NCBI RefSeq assembly: GCF_026965555.1
Contig: NZ_CP114040.1
Coordinates: 10,576,001 to 10,640,000, forward strand
DNA: 64,000 nt
Reading direction: 5' to 3'
DNA from: Nannocystis punicea
GTDB taxonomy: Bacteria; Myxococcota_A; Polyangia; Nannocystales; Nannocystaceae
The notes under the pieces are model-generated. The model searched no databases, was not told where the DNA came from, and saw nothing but the letters and a program-made list of their open reading frames with translations. Each line of letters starts with the position of its first letter. The first letter of the stretch is position 1. Position numbers and translations under genes: made by a program. Positions 1 through 7,589 of the stretch are shown here, in pieces.

Positions 1-2
1 CC

Positions 3-791
3 ACCGCTTGCAGCAAGAAGGACGCGCTGGCCTGTCGCATCGAGGGCATGTGCCTGAGCGACGAGTGGCTCGCCCGCCGCTCGGCCCCGGATGTCCCGAA
101 GGCCATCCAGGCGCTGACCGCCGCCTGCGACCTCGGCGACGCGATCGGCTGCGCCCGCCTGGGCTGGCTGCACGCCGCCAGCAGCAAGGACGAGTCGTCG
201 CTGACGCAGGCGTTCGCCGCCTACCAGAAGGCCTGCGACAAGGAGCTCGCCGAAGGTTGCGTCGGCGTCGCCGCCTATCTGCAGCACGGCATCGGCACCC
301 CCGCCGACCCGGACCGCGCCAAGTCGCTCGCCGGCGAGTGGTGCAGCCGCGGCTCGCTCGAGGCCTGCCACGCCGAGTCGGGCCACTACACCGCGCTGTG
401 GGCCCTGCTGGCCGACGACGCCGCGACCAAGACCTGGGCCCCGCCCGACCCCAAGCGCCTCGCCGCGCTCGACCTGCAGGTCAACTGGTCGCAGGGCATC
501 GGCCGCACCGGCTTCTGCGTCGAGCCGACCGGCGCCGTCGACAAGATCACCACCCTCGACTCGGTCGGCGACCCGGCCGTCGACCAGGTCCTGCGCGACA
601 CCGTCAAGGCCTGGAAATTCCCGCGCCACCCGAGCACCCCGATCTGCGTCACCCACGAGCACAACTTCGTGTTCGCAGTGCGCCCGTGGCTCTTCCGCTC
701 GTACTACATCGTGACGAACCAATGGGTCACCGCCCGCGGCGGCGTCACGATGCTCGACCACGACTGGCAGCGCCCCGCCCGCAACCGCTGA
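3..791 (+). CDS. Sel1-like repeat protein with TonB-like C-terminal domain (5' partial)
   Basis: The frame is open from base 3 with no start codon before it, so the gene begins left of the window; the first ATG at 48 is internal. The visible protein has Cys-containing repeats of the Sel1 type (ACDLGDAIGCARLGWLH and ACDKELAEGCVGVAAYL), which normally form alpha-solenoids for protein binding. After a short linker, the last ~100 residues (VDQVLRDTVKAWKFPRHP followed by a hydrophobic strand) resemble the TonB/AgmX-type C-terminal fold seen in many myxobacterial periplasmic proteins. A periplasmic scaffold is likely but inferred. The stop is TGA at 789-791. Confidence 0.7.
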   Translation, partial: TACSKKDALACRIEGMCLSDEWLARRSAPDVPKAIQALTAACDLGDAIGCARLGWLHAASSKDESSLTQAFAAYQKACDKELAEGCVGVAAYLQHGIGTPADPDRAKSLAGEWCSRGSLEACHAESGHYTALWALLADDAATKTWAPPDPKRLAALDLQVNWSQGIGRTGFCVEPTGAVDKITTLDSVGDPAVDQVLRDTVKAWKFPRHPSTPICVTHEHNFVFAVRPWLFRSYYIVTNQWVTARGGVTMLDHDWQRPARNR

Positions 792-872
792 GCGTCGCGC
801 AGCGCAGCCCGCTCCACTGCCCGGGGCGGCCTGCGCCCGCCTCGCGGGGCGGGAAGTTCATGGCGTGCTACG

Positions 873-1274
873 ATGAAGTCCGTGCGCGCCGACGCCTCAC
901 GCCCGGGCCACGCGGACCGAGCCCGCGAGCGCTCGGTCCTCGATCTTCGCGGCGAAGAGATCGACCTCGCCGGCGTGGTGCCCGTTCTGGAGCGTCTCAT
1001 CGCCCGCTGGAGCCCCAAACAGGTGTGGCTCTTCGGCAGTCGGGCGCGCGGCGAAGCGACGCTCGAGAGCGACTGGGACCTGCTGGTGATCGTCCCCGAC
1101 GAGACCTCGGACGACGACATCGATCCGCTGGTCGGCTGGCAGCTGCGCAAGGAGTCCCGCGTGAGGGCCGACCTCATCGCCTGCCATGAGAAGGACTTCC
1201 GCGAGGATCGCGACACCCCGAACACCCTCGCCCACGAGGCCGCCCACCGCGGCGTGCTGATCTATGAGCGTTGA
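873..1274 (+). CDS. MNT-type nucleotidyltransferase (MntA-like antitoxin)
   Basis: This 133-residue protein carries the minimal nucleotidyltransferase signature: a GSRARGEA loop followed by SDWDLLV, giving the G-S-x(n)-D-x-D catalytic pattern near residues 52-70. In characterised pairs, MNT proteins are antitoxins that AMPylate a HEPN ribonuclease toxin encoded next door. The gene overlaps the following HEPN-like gene by 11 bases, the usual arrangement for such pairs. The ATG at 873 is chosen as the first in frame; a clear Shine-Dalgarno site is not visible. Function as an antitoxin is inferred from family and context, and the partner here looks damaged. Confidence 0.8.
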   Translation: MKSVRADASRPGHADRARERSVLDLRGEEIDLAGVVPVLERLIARWSPKQVWLFGSRARGEATLESDWDLLVIVPDETSDDDIDPLVGWQLRKESRVRADLIACHEKDFREDRDTPNTLAHEAAHRGVLIYER

Positions 1275-1701
1275 GAGCAAGATCGCCGGCTTCTTGCGCG
1301 TGGCCCACGAGGACCTCGCCGGGGCCCGCCTCCTGGCGGCCGCGAACAATCGGAACGCGATCTACCTCTGCGAACAGGCCGCGGAGAAGTTGATCAAGGC
1401 GGTCCTCACTTCCGAGGCGTGCACGTCGGCATCAAGCACGACCTCGATGCGCTCATCGACAAGCTCCCCGACGACAACCCGATCAAGCCCCGGCTGCGAG
1501 AGATCGAGTATCTCTCCGCCTACGCGACCACCTACCGCTATTCCCACCGACGACGGCAAGGTTCGCCGCGCTCGGCGAGAGCATCGGGTCGGCGACGCGA
1601 TCGTCGCCGTCGAGGCGGTGCTCCTCGCAGTCGTCGCCCGCTTCGACGTCGACCTCGATCATCCGGACGCGCCGGCGCGCCGCCCTGTGCCGATCCGCTG
1701 A
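1264..1701 (+). pseudogene. HEPN-domain protein with two compensating frameshifts
   Basis: Translation from ATG 1264 starts as a good HEPN domain (FLRVAHEDLAGARLLA, then YLCEQAAEKLIKAVLTSE). The frame then turns to low-complexity Ser/Thr near 1417. The HEPN core continues in another frame (VHVGIKHDLDALIDKLP, then YLSAYATTYRY) from about 1419 to 1541. The original frame resumes at about 1543 with PTDDGK and a final helix ending ARFDVDL. One base missing near 1417 and one extra near 1542 would restore a single HEPN protein of about 145 residues. It overlaps the MNT gene. Either it is a recently decayed toxin or the assembly has two indels. Confidence 0.7.
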
Positions 1702-1843
1702 CTCGCACGCAGCCGCTTCCGACCCCCACGAGCACGTCGCCGCGCGACGCGATGCTACGCGTCCCGATGAACGTCGTACACCGGCAGCCGTGCACCGGCG
1801 AGCCCCGGGCGATCTCGAGTAGACTCGCCCGAGGAGCTCGACG

Positions 1844-3298
1844 ATGGGATTTTTTGCGCGTCTCTTCGGCAAGCGCGGCGCCGGCACCGACGATCCCGAG
1901 CAGCTTCGCCGCCAGCTGTTCGACGCCGCCGCGCGCGGCGACTTGTCGCGGCTCGGCAAGCTCTGCGGAGAGCACCGGCAGACCGTCGCGGCGCAATTCC
2001 CTGCCTGGCAGAAGGTCCCCGAGCACCTGCGGTCCGACCCCGGCGCCCTGCAATCGCACGTCCAGTCGCTCGTCGCGATCGCCCAGGTGTTCGCCCAGCA
2101 GCTGGACGACCCCTCGCTGTTCCAGCGGCTGATGGGCACCCCGGGCGACAACCCGCTGATGCGCTGGCAAGACGCGCTCGCCCGGGCCCAGGGGATGATC
2201 GAGGCGCTCGACTTCGCCGCGGCGCGCGGCCTCCTGATGCACCTGCTGCCCGACGTCGAGCGCCTCCAGGGCAGCGGCGCCGACGAGCTGCTGCCCATCA
2301 CTCTCGGGCGGATCGGCGAGTGTCACTTCGAGCTCGGCGAGGCCGAGCAGGCGCTGCCGTACATGCAGCAGGCGCTCGCGCGGTGCGAGCAGACCGGCGA
2401 CGAGGACGGCGTGGCGATCTACCTCGGCAACCTGTTCGAGGCCCACCGCTGGCTCGAGCAGCGCGAGCCGGCCGCTGCCTGCGCGCGGCGACTGGCCGAG
2501 CAGACCAGCGATCCCGAGGCGAAGCGACGGCGCCTGCGCCGCGCCGAGCTGGTCGCCGCCGGCGAGCCGCGCAACCGCGTCCTGGCGGTCGTCGACGGCA
2601 CCCCGCACGAGCTCGACGAGCTGCCCGCGCTCGCCGAGCACGTCCGCTTCGTGTTCGAGCGCGATCGGATCACCTTGCGCCGCGCCACCGCGGCCACCGA
2701 GGAGGGCGAGGCCCACGGCGGCGAGGGCGAATACGCCGAGGCCCTCGCCTGCTTCGAGCGGGCCGCCGCCGCCGATCGCCACGATCCCCACTGTCGCTAC
2801 CAGGCCGCCTTCACCCTGCTGCACCTGCGGCGCTACGCCGAGGCCGAGGCCGCCTACGCCGACGTCGAACGATTGGCCCCCGGGTGGTTCCACTGCCGCG
2901 CCGATCTCTGGCTGGCCGGCCGGCTCGCGGCCGGCGAGCTCGATCACGCCGTCTTCCTCGCCGCCCATGCCCTGCAGGACGGGCCGATGCCGCCCGACGA
3001 GAAGCTCGACCTGGCCGAAAAGACATTGATGACGGCGCCCCGGCTCTCGCTGCTGCACCTGCACCGCGGCCGGCAGCTCGCGCGGCTCGGACGCGCGACC
3101 GAAGCGGCCGCGGCCTTCCGCGACGGCCTCGCCGGCGACGGCGAGCCCGACGTGCGCAGCCGCCTGTGCGTCGAGCTGGCGGCGCACTGCGACGATCCGC
3201 AGGAGCGCGCCGCTCTGGTTCGCGAGGCGCAGCAGCCCGGCGGCAACCTGGTCGCCGCCGCCACCGCCCTGCTGATCGCGCGGGCCTCCGCGAACTAG
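1844..3298 (+). CDS. TPR-repeat protein
   Basis: The protein has 484 residues and no signal peptide, so it is probably cytoplasmic. Helical repeat pairs of TPR type are visible around residues 155-180 (IGECHFELGEAEQALPYMQQAL), 290-310 (GEYAEALACFERAAAADR) and 320-345 (RRYAEAEAAYADVERLAPG), with a last set near 405-425. The N-terminal 120 residues are helical and not recognised. A GAGGAG-like ribosome-binding site (gaggagctcgacg) precedes the ATG. TPR proteins are adaptors, and no partner can be named from the neighbourhood. Confidence 0.75.
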   Translation: MGFFARLFGKRGAGTDDPEQLRRQLFDAAARGDLSRLGKLCGEHRQTVAAQFPAWQKVPEHLRSDPGALQSHVQSLVAIAQVFAQQLDDPSLFQRLMGTPGDNPLMRWQDALARAQGMIEALDFAAARGLLMHLLPDVERLQGSGADELLPITLGRIGECHFELGEAEQALPYMQQALARCEQTGDEDGVAIYLGNLFEAHRWLEQREPAAACARRLAEQTSDPEAKRRRLRRAELVAAGEPRNRVLAVVDGTPHELDELPALAEHVRFVFERDRITLRRATAATEEGEAHGGEGEYAEALACFERAAAADRHDPHCRYQAAFTLLHLRRYAEAEAAYADVERLAPGWFHCRADLWLAGRLAAGELDHAVFLAAHALQDGPMPPDEKLDLAEKTLMTAPRLSLLHLHRGRQLARLGRATEAAAAFRDGLAGDGEPDVRSRLCVELAAHCDDPQERAALVREAQQPGGNLVAAATALLIARASAN

Positions 3299-3355
3299 CG
3301 CGGCCGTCCGAGCTCTGGACACCCGGGGGGTCGCGTGCTCCCATGTGCGCCCCGC

Positions 3356-6046
3356 ATGTCCGAGGGTCCGCCGATCGAGCAGCGACTCGCCGACTTCGCG
3401 GCCCACGCCGGCGAGCTGGCGGGCGACCGGGCAGGCGACGCCGAAGCCTTCTGTGAGCGCCTCTTCCGCGCGTTCGGCTGGGACGACCTGCGCCACGCCG
3501 GAGCATCCTTCGCCCCCCGAAACACCGCGGCGCCGGCCCGGCTCGGGTGGCGCAGCAGCTTCCTGCTCGAGCTGTGGCCCCGCGGCACCCGCCTCGATCG
3601 ACGCCGGCATCAGGCCTTCGAGCACTGGCAGTATCACACCCATCACCCGCAGTTCGTCGCCCTCTGCAACTTCGACGAGCTGGTCCTCCACGACTTCGCC
3701 GCGCAATTCACCGAGCCGCTCGACACCCTCGCCGTCGCCGCGTTGCCGCGCGACCACGCGGCCCTGACGTTCCTGCTCCGGGAGCCTCGCGCGCCGCGGT
3801 TCCGCAACGACCGCGTCGCCCTCACCCGCGAGGCCGCCGATCACCTCGCCACCGTGTTCAACCTGCTCGTCGTCCGCGGCGTCGATCGCGACGTCGCGCA
3901 GCGCTTCACCTTGCGCTGCGTCGCCGAGCAGCTCGCCGCCGGCCTCGACCTCGCGCACGCCGACGGCATCGGCCTGTCCGCCCCACCCGGGCCGCTCGAG
4001 CTCACCGCCGAGGAGCGAGGCTACCTCGCCAGGGCCGCCGAGGCCGACTGGTCGCGGGTCCAGCTCCCCGTGTTCGGCGCCCTGTTTCAGAGCGGCATGG
4101 ACCGCGAGCGCCGGCACGCCCTGGGCGCCCACTTCACCAGCGAGGCCGACATCCAGCGGATCGTCCTGCCGACCCTGGTCCGCCCGTGGCGCGAGCGCAT
4201 CGAGGCCGCCGCCACGCGCGAGCAGTCGCTCGCCCTGCACGCCGAGCTGGCGCAGGTGCGCGTCCTCGACCCCGCGTGCGGCAGCGGCAACTTCCTCTAC
4301 GTCGCCTACCGCGAGCTCCTCCGCCTCGAGCTCGAGCTCCTCCTGCAGATCGATGCGGCGTCCGAGTCAGGTCCTCTCATCCGCCCGCGCGTCTCGGTCC
4401 GCAACTTCTTCGGCCTCGACAAGGATCCGTTCGCGGTCGAGCTCGCCAGGCTCACCTTGCTCTTGGGTCAGGTCACCGCGCGCCACGACCTCGGGGTCTC
4501 ACCCGACCCGCTCGCCGTCCGACGTGACGACCTGCGCGACAACCTCCGCGTCGCCGACGCCCTCTTCACCGACTGGCCGGCCGCCGACGTGATCCTCGGC
4601 AACCCGCCGTTTCAGGCCAAGAACAAGATGCAGCGCGAGTTCGGCCCGGAGTACCTCCGCCGGCTCCGCGACGCCTACCCCGACGTCTCCGGCCGCGCCG
4701 ATTACTGCGTCTACTGGTTCCGCAGGGCCCACGACCACCTGCCGCCCGACGGCCGCGCCGGCCTCGTCGGCACCAACACCATCCGCCAGAACGAATCGCG
4801 CGACAGCGGCCTCGGCCCCATCGCCCGCTCCGGCACCATCACCGAGGCAGTCGCCGCCGAGGTCTGGTCCGGCGACGCCGCCGTCAACGTCTCGATCGTC
4901 AATTGGATCAAGCGACCCGACCTCCCGGGCAAAAAATTCCTCGCGTGGCAGACCGGCGACGCCGCGCACAGCCCCTGGCACACCGTCGTCGTCGATCGGA
5001 TCGGCCCCTCGCTCAGCCCCGACACCGACGTCAGCGCCGCGAGGCCCCTCCGCAGCAACCTCGCCGCCGCGCGCTGCTATCAGGGCCAGACCACCGGCCA
5101 CGAGGGCTTCCTCCTGCCCTCCGCCGAGGCCAGCGCCCTGCGTGCCCACGCCAGTCACGACGCCGCGGTGCTGTTCCCCTACCTCGGCGGCGACGACCTC
5201 CTCGGCCGCAAGGACGGCGCGCCCAGCCGCTGCGTCATCGACTTCGGCGAGCGCGACCTGTCCGCCGCCGAGGCCTTCGCCGGCCCCTTCGCCCGCGTCG
5301 CCGACACCGTCCTCCCCGACCGCCGCCGCGCCGCCGCCGAGGAGCAGCGGCGCAACGCCGATCTCCAGCGCACCCGCCCCGGCGCCCGCATCAACCGCCA
5401 CCACGCCGGCTTCCTCGACCGCTGGTGGCGCCTGTCGTGGCGACGCGGCGAGATGCTGGAAGCCCTCGCGCCTCTGCACCGCTTCATCGCCTGCGTGCGC
5501 GTCACCCGGCGGCCGATCTTCGAGTTCGTGAGCGCGCAGATCCGTCCGAGCGACGCCCTGGTGGTGTTCGCCCTCGACGACGACTACTCGTTCGGCGTCC
5601 TCCAGTCCGCGGCGCACTGGCAGTGGTTCACCGCCCGCTGCTCGACCCTCAAGCGCGACTTTCGCTACACCTCGAGCACCGTGTGGGACGCGTTCCCGTG
5701 GCCGCAGGCCCCGAGCGTCGCGCAGGTCCACCAGGTCGCCGCGGCCGCCCGCGACCTGCGAGCGCTCCGCAGCGCCGCCCTGCTCGAGCACGACTGCTCG
5801 CGCCGCGAGCTCTACCGCCGCCTCGACGGCCCGCTGCGCGACGCCCACGAGCGGCTCGATCGGGCCGTCGACGCCGCCTACGGCCTGCGCGGCGACCCGC
5901 TGCGCTTCCTATTCGACCTCAACCTCGAGCTCACCGAGCGCGAGCGCAGCGGCGAAGCGATCGTCGGCCCCGGCCTGGCCGCGCTGGCGCCGGACGACGA
6001 GCTCCGCGCGACCTGCACCTCGACCGACTGTATCGCCCCGGCCTGA
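3356..6046 (+). CDS. MmeI-family (type IIL-like) DNA adenine methyltransferase, nuclease motif degenerate
   Basis: About 896 residues, close to MmeI size. Motif I (LDPACGSGNFLY) lies near residues 303-315 and binds S-adenosylmethionine; motif IV (NPPF) near 416 marks an N6-adenine or N4-cytosine methylase. The C-terminal half fits a target-recognition region with helical tail. The N-terminal domain aligns by eye with the PD-(D/E)XK nuclease of MmeI-like enzymes (LLELWPRGTRLDRRRHQA), but the Lys of E-x-K is Trp74 and the upstream Asp is not evident. It is therefore probably modification-only. ATG 3356 is preferred; a GTG at 3335 is in frame. No separate restriction gene is visible, and the gene runs to within two bases of the convergent gene. 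Confidence 0.8.
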   Translation: MSEGPPIEQRLADFAAHAGELAGDRAGDAEAFCERLFRAFGWDDLRHAGASFAPRNTAAPARLGWRSSFLLELWPRGTRLDRRRHQAFEHWQYHTHHPQFVALCNFDELVLHDFAAQFTEPLDTLAVAALPRDHAALTFLLREPRAPRFRNDRVALTREAADHLATVFNLLVVRGVDRDVAQRFTLRCVAEQLAAGLDLAHADGIGLSAPPGPLELTAEERGYLARAAEADWSRVQLPVFGALFQSGMDRERRHALGAHFTSEADIQRIVLPTLVRPWRERIEAAATREQSLALHAELAQVRVLDPACGSGNFLYVAYRELLRLELELLLQIDAASESGPLIRPRVSVRNFFGLDKDPFAVELARLTLLLGQVTARHDLGVSPDPLAVRRDDLRDNLRVADALFTDWPAADVILGNPPFQAKNKMQREFGPEYLRRLRDAYPDVSGRADYCVYWFRRAHDHLPPDGRAGLVGTNTIRQNESRDSGLGPIARSGTITEAVAAEVWSGDAAVNVSIVNWIKRPDLPGKKFLAWQTGDAAHSPWHTVVVDRIGPSLSPDTDVSAARPLRSNLAAARCYQGQTTGHEGFLLPSAEASALRAHASHDAAVLFPYLGGDDLLGRKDGAPSRCVIDFGERDLSAAEAFAGPFARVADTVLPDRRRAAAEEQRRNADLQRTRPGARINRHHAGFLDRWWRLSWRRGEMLEALAPLHRFIACVRVTRRPIFEFVSAQIRPSDALVVFALDDDYSFGVLQSAAHWQWFTARCSTLKRDFRYTSSTVWDAFPWPQAPSVAQVHQVAAAARDLRALRSAALLEHDCSRRELYRRLDGPLRDAHERLDRAVDAAYGLRGDPLRFLFDLNLELTERERSGEAIVGPGLAALAPDDELRATCTSTDCIAPA

Positions 6047-6047
6047 C

Positions 6048-6743
6048 TTAGCCCCTGGACCACATCTTGGTGCCCTTGCGGCCCCACACGAACGACACGC
6101 CGAACGTGAACTCGCCGTGGTGGGCGTAGCTCAGCTCGCCGCCGGCCGCCTTCGCGTACGACGGCGTCATGATGTCGCGGCCGTCGATGCGGATGGCCAC
6201 CCACTTGCTGACGTAGATCTTCAGGCCGCCGCCGACGTGGAGCGCCCCGTCGACCTTCTTGCCGACCAGCTCGTCCTTCGACGAGCCGCCGAACATACCG
6301 CCGCCGGCGACGATGAACGGGGTGATCCGGGTCGGCAGCTGCAGGATTACGTGGCCACGCAGGCCGAACAGCACCGCGCGCTTGCCCTCCTCGACGTCGA
6401 CCTTGGTCGGCGACACGTTGCCCTCGATCTCGACGCCGACGAAGCGGACCGGCAGGTACGCGAGGCGGAGGCCGATGTCGAAGCCGGTCTTGAACGAGCG
6501 CGGCGGGGCCGGCGGCTCGACCCCGTAGAGGCCGTGGTCCTTGGCCGGGAACAGCGCCCCCATCAGCCAGCCGACCTCGATCATGTGCAGCTCCTTGCGC
6601 CACGGCGCCACCGGCTTCTCGGGCTTGGCCTCGGCCTCCGCGGCCGGCTCGTCGTCGGCGGCGCGGGCGAGCGACGGCGGAAGCAACGCGAGGGCGGAGG
6701 CCAGGACGGGGGCCAGGGCGAGGAGGGTCGACGGTCGCATCAT
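6048..6743 (-). CDS. outer membrane beta-barrel protein
   Basis: An N-terminal signal peptide (MMRPSTLLALAPVLASALAL... ending ARA) is followed by an acidic/Pro linker and alternating amphipathic strands such as SFKTGFDIGLRLAYLPVRF and a C-terminal FTFGVSFVW strand with a terminal aromatic. This is the pattern of the small OMP beta-barrel family common in myxobacteria. Start is placed at the first Met of the Met-Met pair before the signal peptide; the open frame extends further upstream without signal-like sequence. It is convergent with the methyltransferase, whose stop is two bases away. Substrate or function is unknown. Confidence 0.7.
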   Translation of the reverse strand: MMRPSTLLALAPVLASALALLPPSLARAADDEPAAEAEAKPEKPVAPWRKELHMIEVGWLMGALFPAKDHGLYGVEPPAPPRSFKTGFDIGLRLAYLPVRFVGVEIEGNVSPTKVDVEEGKRAVLFGLRGHVILQLPTRITPFIVAGGGMFGGSSKDELVGKKVDGALHVGGGLKIYVSKWVAIRIDGRDIMTPSYAKAAGGELSYAHHGEFTFGVSFVWGRKGTKMWSRG

Positions 6744-6827
6744 GCGGGCTCCAGGCGGACCATGATGTACCGCGAAGCTGGGCAAAAGACGAGCCCCCAC
6801 GCGCTCGTGGCGACGCCCTGCGCCCTT

Positions 6828-7589
6828 TTATGCGCCTTCGCGCCGGAACTTGACCTCGGCGCTCGCCGGCTGAGGCCCCGGCACCGTCGCCTGCTCGCGG
6901 CACAGCGTCCAGCCGTCGCTGGCGACCAGCATCGCCGTCGACACGCGCGTGCCGTAGCCCGGCATGGCGATGCACAGCGGCGACAGGGCCCGCTCGAGCT
7001 CGAGCCCGACGCCCGTGTCCGGCAACTCGGCGTCGGTCGCCGGCGTCGCGTCGGCCAGCATCGCCATGATCGCCTCCGGCTCGATCTCCGCGCCCGTCAG
7101 CAGCCGCGACAGCCCCGACTTGCCGCGCACCACCTTCGGCCACGGCGTGTCGAGGGCGGCGTTGCTGATCCCGTACACCCCCGGACCCAGGCGCTGGCGA
7201 TCACCTGTCTTGTTGTTCATGTACCAAACGCCACCCGGATCGCCGCACACCAGGTTGAAGCCGGCGTAGCGCTCGCCCGCGATCGCCGCCACGTACTCGC
7301 CCGGCCCGGCCGCGCCGCGCAGGTAGTCCGCCACCAGCTCGCCGCGCGAGCGGACGTCGAGGCGGATGTCCGAAGGGTCACGTACGTTCGTCAGCGCCGC
7401 CCAGCGACCGCCGCGGGTCACCCCGAACCACGTCCCGCCGGCCTGCAGGTCGCGGCCGGCGAACAGCGCCGGCGTCTCGCGCCACCACCCGGCCGGCGCG
7501 GTCTTGCGGGCGTAGAACTCGTCGCGGTTGGCCGCCAGCACCAGCGAGTAGCGCGGGTGCACCCCGAGCGCGAACAGCAGCGTGCACAT
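6828..7589 (-). CDS. NRDE (TANGO2-like) family protein
   Basis: The protein starts MCTLLFALG, with Cys at position 2 as in N-terminal nucleophile-type NRDE/TANGO2 proteins, and has the family motif ANRDEFYAR. It continues with GGTWFGVTRGGRWAALTNVR and GVYGISNAALDTPWPKV, all typical of the family, at about the usual 250 residues. TANGO2 homologues are linked to haem and lipid handling, but the bacterial role is not settled. Its ATG overlaps the stop of the upstream RND permease by one base (TGATG), so it is translated as the third gene of the efflux operon. The link between them is unclear. Confidence 0.85.
   Translation of the reverse strand: MCTLLFALGVHPRYSLVLAANRDEFYARKTAPAGWWRETPALFAGRDLQAGGTWFGVTRGGRWAALTNVRDPSDIRLDVRSRGELVADYLRGAAGPGEYVAAIAGERYAGFNLVCGDPGGVWYMNNKTGDRQRLGPGVYGISNAALDTPWPKVVRGKSGLSRLLTGAEIEPEAIMAMLADATPATDAELPDTGVGLELERALSPLCIAMPGYGTRVSTAMLVASDGWTLCREQATVPGPQPASAEVKFRREGA

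Noticed and set aside
3342..3359. Two CATG sites near the methyltransferase start as an array
   Set aside because: They are 13 bases apart, out of the 14-bp register, and the spacer is not palindromic.
1538..4240. 900-residue minus-strand open frame
   Set aside because: It is antisense to the TPR and methyltransferase genes, whose domains are clear; long antisense frames are expected at this GC content.
7204..7221. CCTG-N10-CATG in the NRDE gene as a family member
   Set aside because: The nodes are 14 bases apart but the spacer (tcttgttgtt) is not self-complementary, so it could be chance.
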